From Nitrospira sp. ST-bin4 (lineage in GTDB: Bacteria > Nitrospirota > Nitrospiria > Nitrospirales > Nitrospiraceae), in assembly GCA_002083565.1 (NCBI GenBank), contig MSXM01000075.1:4879-15780 (forward strand): 10,902 bases of DNA, in the 5' to 3' direction. Below the pieces are notes generated by a model, which saw only the letters and a list, made by a program, of their open reading frames with translations, made no database searches and had not been told where the DNA came from. The number at the start of each line of letters is the position of its first letter. The stretch's first letter is position 1. Made by a program: the position numbers and the translations under genes. Positions 1 to 6,666 of this stretch are shown here, piece by piece.

Positions 1-1334
1 GGCACATGGCCGGGGCCTTCGATCATGACCTGCACATCGTGGTTCCATGCGATCGTGGTCAATTCGCCCAGGGTGTCGAGTTCGGCGAATTGCGCGTCGT
101 CGTTGGCATCGGCAATCGAGCCGGGACGAAGGCCGTCGCCCAGACTGAAGGCCACGTCATAGGCCTTCATGATCTCGCAGATTTCCTCGAAGTGGGTGTA
201 GGCGAAGTTTTCCTGATGGTGCGACAGGCACCATTTGGCGTGGATCGATCCCCCGCGTGACACGATGCCGGTCATCCGTTTGGCGGTCATGGGCACGTAG
301 GCCAGGCGAACACCGGCATGGATGGTGAAGTAATCCACGCCCTGCTCAGCCTGCTCGATCAGCGTGTCTCGAAAGATCTCCCAGGTCAGGTCTTCGGCTT
401 TGCCGTGGACCTTTTCCAGTGCCTGATAGATCGGCACCGTTCCGATGGGCACCGGCGAATTTCGGATGATCCATTCCCTGGTCTCATGGATGTTCTTGCC
501 GGTGGACAAATCCATGACGGTATCGGCGCCCCAACGAATCGACCAGATCATCTTCTCGACTTCTTCTTCGATGGACGAGGCGACGGCGGAATTGCCGATG
601 TTCGAATTGATCTTCACCAGGAAGTTGCGGCCGATGATCATCGGTTCGCTTTCGGGGTGGTTGATGTTCGATGGAATGATCGCGCGGCCGCGGGCCACTT
701 CGTCGCGCACGAACTCCGGGGTAATCACCGAGGGGATGCCTGCACCCCAGGCGAATCCAGGGTGCTGCGCGATGCCGCCGCCGTGGCCGTTGCGCGAGGC
801 CAGCTCACGGGCGACTTCGCGTGATTGGTTCTCGCGGATGGCGATGAACTCCATTTCGGGGGTCACGATCCCTTTCCGCGCATAGTGCAGCTGCGTGACA
901 TTCCGGCCGGGCGATGCCTTCAGGGGCTTGCGGATATGTTGAAACCGGAGTTCCGCCAGTTTGGGATCGGTGGCGCGCAGGCGGCCGTAGGAGGACGTCA
1001 CAGCCGGGAGTTCTTCAACATCCTGCCGGTTCAGCACCCAGGGACGGCGCAACGGCGCGAGTCCGCTGCGCACATCGATTGCGACGTTCGGGTCGGTGTA
1101 GGGGCCTGACGTATCGTAGACAGTCACCGGTTCGTTGGGCGTAGGGGAGCCGCCGTTCATCGGCTTGGTCGGCGTGAGTGTAATCTCACGCATCGGCACG
1201 CGAACACCCGGTTGAGCGCCTGTCACATAAATTTTGCGTGAGGCAGGGAAGGGTGTGGTGCTGAGTGTGGAGGTCGGCACACCGTGCCCGTTTCCATTGG
1301 CGCTTCCATTCTTCTCAACCATATGGACATCCAT
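1..1334 (-). CDS. thiC: Phosphomethylpyrimidine synthase ThiC (3' end outside window)
   Basis: ThiC is a cytoplasmic radical-SAM enzyme that converts aminoimidazole ribotide to HMP phosphate, the pyrimidine half of thiamine. Reading the minus strand from ATG at 1334 gives 444 uninterrupted codons up to the window edge. Recognisable ThiC segments are INSNIGNSAV (near residue 240), VMDLSTGKNIHETREWI (Met at 274), TIHAGVRLAYVPMTAKR (near 335), and EGPGHVP at the edge. The C-terminal CxxCxxxxC cluster motif would lie beyond the window, so intactness of the 3' end cannot be judged. The first 50 or so residues are a variable, Gly/Asn/Ser/Thr-rich extension, common in this family. The start is supported by AAAGGA seven bases upstream. 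The gene is preceded by a TPP riboswitch, which independently confirms a thiamine gene. Family assignment is very secure. Confidence 0.97.
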   Translation of the reverse strand, partial: MDVHMVEKNGSANGNGHGVPTSTLSTTPFPASRKIYVTGAQPGVRVPMREITLTPTKPMNGGSPTPNEPVTVYDTSGPYTDPNVAIDVRSGLAPLRRPWVLNRQDVEELPAVTSSYGRLRATDPKLAELRFQHIRKPLKASPGRNVTQLHYARKGIVTPEMEFIAIRENQSREVARELASRNGHGGGIAQHPGFAWGAGIPSVITPEFVRDEVARGRAIIPSNINHPESEPMIIGRNFLVKINSNIGNSAVASSIEEEVEKMIWSIRWGADTVMDLSTGKNIHETREWIIRNSPVPIGTVPIYQALEKVHGKAEDLTWEIFRDTLIEQAEQGVDYFTIHAGVRLAYVPMTAKRMTGIVSRGGSIHAKWCLSHHQENFAYTHFEEICEIMKAYDVAFSLGDGLRPGSIADANDDAQFAELDTLGELTTIAWNHDVQVMIEGPGHV

Positions 1335-1355
1335 AAGGAGATCCTTTCTTGCAGA

Positions 1356-1437
1356 ATGAGCTATCAGTTTACAGCGTTCAGCTGTTAGCCACCGAATCCC
1401 TGTCCACAAGCTATTGGCTGAATGCTGATGGCCGACC
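1356..1437. repeat. Heptad-periodic inverted repeat A in the thiC leader
   Basis: Two facing arms are built of degenerate 7-nt units. In the left arm AGC/AGT recurs every seven bases (1359, 1366, 1373, 1380, 1387). In the right arm GCT/GCC recurs every seven bases (1410, 1417, 1424, 1431). Bases 1372-1389 pair with 1410-1427 at 14 of 18 positions around a 20-nt loop. It lies between the riboswitch terminator and the thiC ribosome binding site, so it is transcribed as part of the thiC leader. There is no T-run after it, so it is not an intrinsic terminator. It shares its architecture, but not its sequence, with elements at 2893-2952, 6311-6391 and 9986-10013. Confidence 0.7.
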
Positions 1438-1451
1438 GCACGTTCCCACAA

Positions 1452-1486
1452 TAAAAAAGCCGCGCCTCCATGTCTGGAGGCACGGC
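1452..1486 (-). terminator. Intrinsic terminator of the TPP riboswitch (attenuator)
   Basis: On the minus strand a 12-bp GC-rich stem (GCCGTGCCTCCA / TGGAGGCGCGGC, one mismatch) with a 4-nt loop is followed directly by six Ts and TATT-like sequence. It lies 28 bases after the TPP aptamer and more than 110 bases before the thiC start. The placement fits premature termination of thiC transcription when TPP is bound. Confidence 0.9.
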
Positions 1487-1500
1487 TGAATCCTCACAAC
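1483..1500 (-). promoter_or_regulatory. Antiterminator strand competing with aptamer and terminator
   Basis: In the minus-strand RNA, the segment GUUGUGAGG (1500-1492) is perfectly complementary to CCUCACAAC inside the aptamer (1554-1546). The adjoining UCAGCCG (1489-1483) is perfectly complementary to CGGCUGA of the aptamer (1582-1576). The second pairing takes up the first four bases of the terminator stem. Aptamer folding and antitermination are therefore mutually exclusive. The pairings are read directly from sequence; the switching mechanism is inferred. Confidence 0.7.
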
Positions 1501-1513
1501 ATCCGCTGTAGTC

Positions 1514-1600
1514 CGGCTTCCCTACGCTGGTATTACCCAGGTCAGGTTGTGAGGGTCGTCCGATCGTTCGGACTCTCAGCCGCGGGGCTCCCCTAGCTAT
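1514..1600 (-). promoter_or_regulatory. TPP riboswitch (THI element)
   Basis: The minus strand carries the conserved THI-box parts in order: GGGGAGCC, GGCTGAGAG, GACCC, AACCTGACCTGGGTAATACC and AGCGTAGGGAAGC. Between the CTGAGA box and the GACCC segment there is a facultative hairpin, GTCCG-AACGAT-CGGAC, a known variable insertion of this class. The aptamer begins almost at the predicted transcription start and is followed by an intrinsic terminator, then thiC. It should sense thiamine pyrophosphate and reduce thiC expression by transcription termination. Confidence 0.95.
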
Positions 1601-1607
1601 TATGGTG

Positions 1608-1637
1608 ATCATATGCTTCAGGACAAAACGAAGTCAA
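1608..1637 (-). promoter_or_regulatory. Sigma-70-like promoter for thiC
   Basis: Minus strand: -35 TTGACT (1637-1632), 18-bp spacer, -10 TATGAT (1613-1608). The predicted start near 1601 places the first transcribed base right at the beginning of the TPP aptamer, which supports the call. Confidence 0.8.
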
Positions 1638-1657
1638 TCGGCCATTAGACCTACCGC

Positions 1658-1672
1658 GAACCGTCCGGGTTC
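1658..1672. promoter_or_regulatory. Small inverted repeat between the divergent promoters
   Basis: GAACC and GGTTC flank a 5-bp centre (GTCCG) in the gap between the thiC and nadA promoters. The position would suit an operator, but the arms are only 5 bp and no regulator gene is nearby. This is a weak candidate. Confidence 0.25.
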
Positions 1673-1720
1673 CATGCCGTTAGGGGCGGTCGGGATAGGG
1701 CTTCTTCCATTGAGGATTCA

Positions 1721-1749
1721 TTGAATGTGCAGGGAGGCTATCGTAGAAT
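1721..1749 (+). promoter_or_regulatory. Sigma-70-like promoter for nadA
   Basis: -35 TTGAAT (1721-1726), 17-bp spacer, -10 TAGAAT (1744-1749). The predicted start near 1756 leaves a leader of about 20 bases before the GTG start of nadA. No riboswitch is visible in so short a leader. Confidence 0.75.
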
Positions 1750-1775
1750 AGCAATCATTTTGGATCGGGGGACTT

Positions 1776-2879
1776 GTGACCACCAGCACGATATCACCAC
1801 GATTGATTGCCGAGTATCAGACTCTGTCGGCTGAAGAACTGTTCAGCCGGACGGTTGAGGCCAAGCGGACGTTGGGCGCTCGCGTCATGATCCTCGGCCA
1901 TAACTATCAACGTGATGAGGTGATTCAGCACGCGGATTTCCGGGGCGATTCATTGCTACTGTCCAAGCTGTCTGCCGAACGGTCGGAGCGGCCGTATATT
2001 GTATTCTGTGGCGTGCACTTTATGGCTGAAACGGCGGATATTCTCAGCCGGTCGAATCAAACGGTGATTCTTCCCGACATGGCGGCCGGTTGCTCGATGG
2101 CCGATATGGCGGCGATCGAACAAGTCGATCAGTGTTGGGAAGCGCTGGGTCGCGTGGTGCCGGTCGAGGAGACGGTGATGCCGGCGGTCTACGTGAATTC
2201 TGCGGCGGTCCTCAAGGCTTTTTGCGGCGAACACGGCGGGATTACCTGCACCTCTTCCAATGCGCGCGCGGTCATCGAATGGTGTTGGGCCCGGCGCGAG
2301 AAAATTCTCTTTTTCCCGGACGAGCATTTGGGCCGTAATACAGCGAACAAAATGGGTATTCCCCGTGACCAGATGATCGTGTGGGACCCCTATCAGCCTA
2401 ACGGCGGGAACACCAGAGACGCTATTACGCGTGCCAAGCTGATCCTCTGGAAGGGCCATTGCAGCGTGCATCAGATGTTTCAACCGGCGCATGTGGATCA
2501 TTTTCGCAAGCAGTATCCGGAGGGCAAGGTCATCGTCCATCCTGAGTGCCATGAGGATGTGGTCAACAGGGCCGATCTCACCGGATCCACGGAGTTCATC
2601 ATCAAGACCGTCACGGCTGCGCCGGCTGGTACGGCCTGGGCGGTCGGGACCGAATTGAACCTGGTCAATCGCCTCAAGCGTGAGATGACCGACAAGAAGG
2701 TCTTTTTTCTCTCCTCGACGATCTGCCAATGCGCCACGATGTTCCGGATCGACGCCGCGCATTTGTGTTGGGCTATGGAGAATCTGGCCGACGGCCATGT
2801 CGTCAATCACATCGTCGTGCCGGACGACGACAAGCGGTGGGCCAAGATCGCGCTGGACCGCATGATGTCGGTCAGCTAG
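1776..2879 (+). CDS. nadA: Quinolinate synthase NadA
   Basis: NadA is a cytoplasmic [4Fe-4S] enzyme that condenses iminoaspartate with dihydroxyacetone phosphate to quinolinate, the precursor of NAD. The 367-residue protein has three family repeats with the expected motifs: GHNYQRDEV (41-49), CGVHFMAETADIL (78-90), AAGCSMADM (Cys106), CTSSNA (158-163), FFPDEHLGRNTA (179-190), KGHCSVHQMF (Cys229), HPECHEDV (255-262) and CQCATMFRI (Cys317 and Cys319). The likely cluster ligands are Cys106, Cys229 and one of the last pair, probably Cys319. The C-x-C form without the enterobacterial CxxCxxC motif, and the length, resemble the cyanobacterial-type NadA. The start is GTG, with a G-rich stretch (GGGGG) five bases upstream. 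NadB is not in this window. Confidence 0.96.
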   Translation: MTTSTISPRLIAEYQTLSAEELFSRTVEAKRTLGARVMILGHNYQRDEVIQHADFRGDSLLLSKLSAERSERPYIVFCGVHFMAETADILSRSNQTVILPDMAAGCSMADMAAIEQVDQCWEALGRVVPVEETVMPAVYVNSAAVLKAFCGEHGGITCTSSNARAVIEWCWARREKILFFPDEHLGRNTANKMGIPRDQMIVWDPYQPNGGNTRDAITRAKLILWKGHCSVHQMFQPAHVDHFRKQYPEGKVIVHPECHEDVVNRADLTGSTEFIIKTVTAAPAGTAWAVGTELNLVNRLKREMTDKKVFFLSSTICQCATMFRIDAAHLCWAMENLADGHVVNHIVVPDDDKRWAKIALDRMMSVS

Positions 2880-2892
2880 CCCTCACAAGCAG

Positions 2893-2952
2893 TTTTGAGT
2901 TATAAGTTGTGAGTGTTGAGAGAGACCGGGGCACTCATAACTAAGAACTCAA
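2893..2952. repeat. Heptad-periodic inverted repeat B between nadA and ileS
   Basis: The left arm is four 7-nt units (TTTTGAG, TTATAAG, TTGTGAG, TGTTGAG; 2893-2920). The right arm is three (CACTCAT, AACTAAG, AACTCAA; 2932-2952). Bases 2895-2915 face 2932-2952 as a 21-nt inverted repeat with three mismatches, one of them a G-U pair in RNA, around a 16-nt loop. It has no T-run and no convincing promoter. It ends 23 bases before the ileS start and fills most of that spacer. Confidence 0.8.
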
Positions 2953-2975
2953 CAATTCATCCCCTCATCGTATTC

Positions 2976-5789
2976 ATGGATTACAAAGCAACCCTCAATC
3001 TGCCTAAAACCGATTTCCCGATGAAGGCGAATTTGCCGCAGCGGGAGCCGGAGCAGCTCGCCTGGTGGGAACAGCAGAAGCTCTATGAGCTGATTCAAGA
3101 GGCGGGCAAGGGCCGGCCACGGTATGTCCTGCATGACGGCCCGCCCTACGCGAACGGCCGCATCCATATCGGCCATGCGCTGAATAAAGTCCTCAAAGAC
3201 ATCATCGTGAAATCCAAGACGATGGCGGGCTTTCATGCGCCCTATGTGCCGGGCTGGGATTGCCACGGGCTTCCCATCGAGCATCAGGTGATGAAAGAGC
3301 TGGGCGACAAGAAAAAGGATCTGGATGTCTCCGCGATTCGCAAACTCTGTCGGGATTATGCGGAGAAGTACGTTACGATTCAACGCGAGGAGTTTCAGCG
3401 TCTCGGGGTACTCGGCGAATGGCACCAGCCGTACCGCACAATGACTCCGGCGTACGAAGCGGCGATCATTCGCGAATTCGGAAAATTCGTCGAACGCGGG
3501 GGCGTCTACAAAGGCCTGAAGCCGGTGCTCTGGTGCACGCAAGACCAGACCGCGTTGGCTGAAGCTGAAGTGGAGTACGAGAACCATACGTCGCCGTCGA
3601 TCTATGTGAAGTTCCCGGTCGTCACGTCTCCGGCGGTCCTCAGCCGTACTTTTCCCGGCATCCCGTTTCCGGACGGGATCACCTTAATCTCCGTCGTCAT
3701 CTGGACCACGACGCCCTGGACACTGCCGGCCAATCAAGCCGTCTGCCTCCATAGCGATTTCGATTACGCCTTTGTCCAGGTCGGCAGTGAACTCTTGATT
3801 GTGGCCGAGAAACTGCTGGCGAGCGTGGCGAAAGCCTGCGGCATCGAGACGTATCGGGTCGTGGGAGTCAAAAAAGGCGGAGCCGGGTTCGAGGGATTGG
3901 AAACGCAACGCCCTCTCTCAACCGGTCTGTCGCCGATTCTGCTCGGCGATTTCGTGACGCTCGATCAGGGCACCGGCTGTGTTCATATCGCGCCGGGCCA
4001 CGGCATGGAAGACTACATTCTTGTGCTCAATCACAATGCCAAGGCCTCCCCGGGTGAGCGGTTGGAGATTCTTGCGCCGGTCGACAACGGCGGGCGTTTC
4101 ACAGAGATCGTCAAAGAATTTTCCGGCCAGCATGTCTTCAAGGCGAATCCGAAAATCGTGGAGTATTTGCAGGGGAATGGGCGCTTGCTCGGCCACGGAT
4201 CGTTGAACCACTCATACCCGCATTGCTGGCGCTGCAAGAGTCCCGTGATTTTCCGCGCCACGGAACAGTGGTTCGTGTCGATGGAGACGAACGATCTGCG
4301 CCGCGAAGCACTGGCGGAGATCGAGCGAGTCCGGTGGATCCCGGCCTATGGCCGTGACCGGATCAACGGCATGATCGAAAAGAGACCGGACTGGTGCCTC
4401 TCGCGCCAGCGGGTCTGGGGCGTGCCCATTCCAGGCTTCACCTGTGTCGGATGCCGCAAGGTCCTGGCCGATCCGAATATCATCGAACACATTGCCGGAC
4501 TGATCGAGTCGAAGGGAACGGATGTGTGGTTCGAGCGATCGGCGACAGAATTGCTTCCGCCTGGAACGACTTGTTCCGGGTGCGGCGGGACGACGTTTGA
4601 AAAAGAACGGGATATTCTCGATGTCTGGTTTGAATCCGGCGTGAGCTATGCGGCGGTGTTGAAACCGAGGAAGTGGTGGCCGGCCGATCTCTACCTTGAG
4701 GGTTCCGACCAGCATCGAGGCTGGTTCCATAGTGCGCTGCTGGCCGGCGTGACGACGGATCGGCGCGCTCCCTATACCGCAGTGCTCACGCATGGATTTG
4801 TGGTCGACGGGCAGGGCAAGAAGATGTCCAAGTCAGCGGGGAATGTGGTTGCACCACAAGATATCATCAAGCAGTCGGGGGCTGAAATTCTCCGGCTCTG
4901 GGTGGCGGCTCAGGACTATCGCGAGGACCTCCGCATTTCGCAGGAAATTCTGAACCATCTGATCGAGGCCTACCGCAAGATCCGGAATACCTGCCGATTC
5001 TTGCTGAGTAATCTGTACGATTTCAACCCGGCACAGCACCGGGTGCCGTATGCTCAATTGCCTGAATTAGACCGTTGGGCACTGATGCGGCTGGGTGAAC
5101 TGATCCCGCGCGTGCGAAAGGGATATGAAGAGTTTGAGTTTCACACGATCGTGCATGCGCTGAACAATTTCTGCTCGGTGGATCTCAGTGCCGTCTATCT
5201 CGATATTTTGAAAGATCGGCTCTATACGTTCCGCAAGGACGCATTCGAGCGTCGGAGTTCCCAGACCGTCCTCTATGACATTCTCGTGGCCATGACGAAG
5301 TTGATGGCACCGGTCTTGAGCTTTACCGCTGAGGAAGTGTGGCGGACGCTTTCGGATCAGATGCCTGGATTTGCGACGGCTCAAAGCGTGCACCTGGCAG
5401 CGTTTCCGGAGGCTGATTCGTCATGGAAAGATACTCAGCTGGCTGCACGGTGGGAGCGATTGCTGGAGTGCCGCAGTGTGGCGCAGGGAGTCTTGGAAGA
5501 GAGCCGACGGGAGAAGGCGATTGGTTCTTCGCTCGAAGCGCATGTGCGCATCGAAGCCGATGCTGATCATTTCAAATTCTTGAAGCCATATGAAGCGGAT
5601 CTCAGCTCGCTCTTCATTGTCTCGAGCGTGACGTTGGCGCAAAGCGCCGGCGGGCCGGAACCAGTCCGGGTAACGGTCACGAAATCATCGGCGGGGAAGT
5701 GCGAGCGTTGTTGGAACTATCGGGACGCCGTGGGTAAGGATGCCGTGCACCCGACGCTGTGCGACCGGTGTCTGGAGGCCATTCGTTGA
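2976..5789 (+). CDS. ileS: Isoleucyl-tRNA synthetase IleS
   Basis: Class I synthetase that charges tRNA-Ile in the cytoplasm; 937 residues, the normal bacterial length. Order of parts: the N-terminal family signature KTDFPMKANLPQREPE, HIGH at 64-67 (GRIHIGHALNK), a CP1 editing domain with TTTPWTLPANQA and GCVHIAPGHGMEDY, the GSDQHRGWFHSALL block, KMSKS at 616-620, the anticodon-binding helical domain, and a C-terminal zinc finger with Cys909, Cys912, Cys929 and Cys932. The zinc finger marks the common bacterial type. ATG 2976 is chosen because MDYKATLNLPKTDFPMK is the usual N-terminus. An in-frame GTG at 2913 would add 21 residues encoded largely by repeat B. No clear Shine-Dalgarno sequence precedes ATG 2976. 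It overlaps lspA, a widely conserved pairing, and may be read from the nadA promoter. Confidence 0.97.
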   Translation: MDYKATLNLPKTDFPMKANLPQREPEQLAWWEQQKLYELIQEAGKGRPRYVLHDGPPYANGRIHIGHALNKVLKDIIVKSKTMAGFHAPYVPGWDCHGLPIEHQVMKELGDKKKDLDVSAIRKLCRDYAEKYVTIQREEFQRLGVLGEWHQPYRTMTPAYEAAIIREFGKFVERGGVYKGLKPVLWCTQDQTALAEAEVEYENHTSPSIYVKFPVVTSPAVLSRTFPGIPFPDGITLISVVIWTTTPWTLPANQAVCLHSDFDYAFVQVGSELLIVAEKLLASVAKACGIETYRVVGVKKGGAGFEGLETQRPLSTGLSPILLGDFVTLDQGTGCVHIAPGHGMEDYILVLNHNAKASPGERLEILAPVDNGGRFTEIVKEFSGQHVFKANPKIVEYLQGNGRLLGHGSLNHSYPHCWRCKSPVIFRATEQWFVSMETNDLRREALAEIERVRWIPAYGRDRINGMIEKRPDWCLSRQRVWGVPIPGFTCVGCRKVLADPNIIEHIAGLIESKGTDVWFERSATELLPPGTTCSGCGGTTFEKERDILDVWFESGVSYAAVLKPRKWWPADLYLEGSDQHRGWFHSALLAGVTTDRRAPYTAVLTHGFVVDGQGKKMSKSAGNVVAPQDIIKQSGAEILRLWVAAQDYREDLRISQEILNHLIEAYRKIRNTCRFLLSNLYDFNPAQHRVPYAQLPELDRWALMRLGELIPRVRKGYEEFEFHTIVHALNNFCSVDLSAVYLDILKDRLYTFRKDAFERRSSQTVLYDILVAMTKLMAPVLSFTAEEVWRTLSDQMPGFATAQSVHLAAFPEADSSWKDTQLAARWERLLECRSVAQGVLEESRREKAIGSSLEAHVRIEADADHFKFLKPYEADLSSLFIVSSVTLAQSAGGPEPVRVTVTKSSAGKCERCWNYRDAVGKDAVHPTLCDRCLEAIR
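5774..5778 (+). promoter_or_regulatory. Ribosome binding site that decides the lspA start
   Basis: GGAGG inside the last codons of ileS lies seven bases before TTG 5786. It supports that rare start codon for lspA over an in-frame GTG at 5759. Confidence 0.75.
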
Positions 5790-6310
5790 ACGGCTCCTAC
5801 CTGCACAATTTTCTCCTGGCCTCGCTCACCGGCGTCGTTGTCGCAGTGGATCAAGTCACGAAGCTCTACATCATGCAGACGATGCGGTTGCATGAATCCA
5901 TCACCGTTATTCCAGATTTCTTCAGTTTCACGTACATCAGAAACCCTGGCGCGGCCTTCGGACTGCTGGCCGGCAGCAGCAATACGTTTCGCATGGTTTT
6001 TTTCGGGCTCACCTCGATTTTTGCGCTTGGACTGCTGGGGACCATCCTCTTGAGAATGCCGGCACACGATCGGATGGGGCGTTTGAGCGTAGCGGCTATT
6101 TTAGGCGGCGCGATCGGAAACTTGATCGACCGGATGCGGTACGGTGAAGTGATCGATTTCCTCGATGTGTACATCGAGCAGTACCACTGGCCGGCGTTCA
6201 ATGTCGCGGACTCGGCGATTACCGTCGGCGTGATTCTCCTGATCGTCCACTTTGCCTTCGAGAAGAAGGACGGCCCGCCTCTCGCCCCGGAAACGTCTTC
6301 AGCACCCTGA
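5786..6310 (+). CDS. lspA: Lipoprotein signal peptidase LspA (signal peptidase II)
   Basis: LspA is an inner-membrane aspartyl protease that removes the signal peptide of diacylglyceryl-modified prolipoproteins. The 174-residue product has the family length and motifs: VDQVTK with Asp22, NPGAAFG (53-59), GGAIGNLIDR with catalytic Asp115, VIDFLD, and FNVADS with catalytic Asp142. Four hydrophobic membrane segments are evident: roughly 9-28, 68-90, 100-116 and 138-158. The start is taken as TTG 5786, with GGAGG seven bases upstream. It overlaps the ileS stop by four bases, so translation is probably coupled. A later gene in this window (7820-8506) encodes a predicted lipoprotein substrate. The C-terminal tail is short, charged and Pro-rich. 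Confidence 0.96.
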   Translation: MNGSYLHNFLLASLTGVVVAVDQVTKLYIMQTMRLHESITVIPDFFSFTYIRNPGAAFGLLAGSSNTFRMVFFGLTSIFALGLLGTILLRMPAHDRMGRLSVAAILGGAIGNLIDRMRYGEVIDFLDVYIEQYHWPAFNVADSAITVGVILLIVHFAFEKKDGPPLAPETSSAP

Positions 6311-6391
6311 GGCGTGAAGCGTATCTCGTGAAGAATCATTCACGATGCGCGTCGGAATGTAAGCGAGATACGAACGACGGGACACGCGCAA
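6311..6391. repeat. Heptad-periodic inverted repeat C between convergent genes
   Basis: The element exactly fills the gap between the lspA stop and the facing DUF2024 stop. In the left part CGT recurs every seven bases (6313, 6320, 6327). In the right part CG recurs every seven (6364, 6371, 6378, 6385). CGTATCTCG (6320-6328) pairs perfectly with CGAGATACG (6364-6372). A separate inner hairpin pairs TCGTGAA (6326-6332) with TTCACGA (6339-6345) over a 6-nt loop. The two stems share bases 6326-6328. No T-run follows on either strand, so it is not a standard intrinsic terminator, although it is the only hairpin available between these two genes. Confidence 0.75.
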
Positions 6392-6392
6392 G

Positions 6393-6653
6393 TTAGGCCG
6401 GCATCGGCACGATAAATCCGCCCTTTTCCTTCACCTGCTTCTGCTGCTCCGGGGAAAACATGAAGAGCGGCTCGCTGTGGCAGAACTGGCATTCCTTCGT
6501 AGTCACCGATGTTGCCGGCTCACCGATACTGACCAAATATTCCTTGGCCAGCTTTAACGCGGTCGTTTCATCTGTTGTCATCACATCAAAGTGAATGCGG
6601 CCTTTCTTGCCGGTTACCCACGTATCGTAGACATGAATCGTATCTGAAGCCAT
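6393..6653 (-). CDS. DUF2024 family small protein
   Basis: A soluble 86-residue protein without signal peptide or membrane segment. The pattern resembles DUF2024: an N-terminal HVYDTWV strand, GRIHFDVMT (19-27), an Ala/Leu/Lys-rich helix (30-43), then ECQFCHSE with Cys55, Cys58 and His59, and a C-terminal GGFIVPMP. The CxxCH triad could bind a metal. A haem c is unlikely because there is no export signal. AAAGGAG lies seven bases before the ATG, a strong ribosome binding site. It starts 13 bases after the uppP stop and is very likely co-transcribed with it. The molecular function of this family is not known to me, and none is asserted here. Confidence 0.8.
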   Translation of the reverse strand: MASDTIHVYDTWVTGKKGRIHFDVMTTDETTALKLAKEYLVSIGEPATSVTTKECQFCHSEPLFMFSPEQQKQVKEKGGFIVPMPA

Positions 6654-6666
6654 GCGGACACTCCTT

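Noticed and set aside
318..885. Two overlapping plus-strand open frames of 168 and 146 codons
   Set aside because: Both are antisense to thiC, whose protein matches its family throughout. They have no ribosome binding site or recognisable motif.
1956..2810. Long open frame (284 codons) on the minus strand inside nadA
   Set aside because: It is entirely antisense to a clear nadA, has an Arg/His-rich composition typical of a shadow frame, and shows no family motif.
2913..2975. Longer N-terminus of IleS from GTG 2913
   Set aside because: The added residues are encoded by repeat B and the following spacer and do not resemble IleS. The family N-terminus begins at ATG 2976.
2949..3587. Minus-strand open frame of 212 codons at the start of ileS
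   Set aside because: It is antisense to the conserved N-terminal and HIGH-motif region of IleS, with no independent support.
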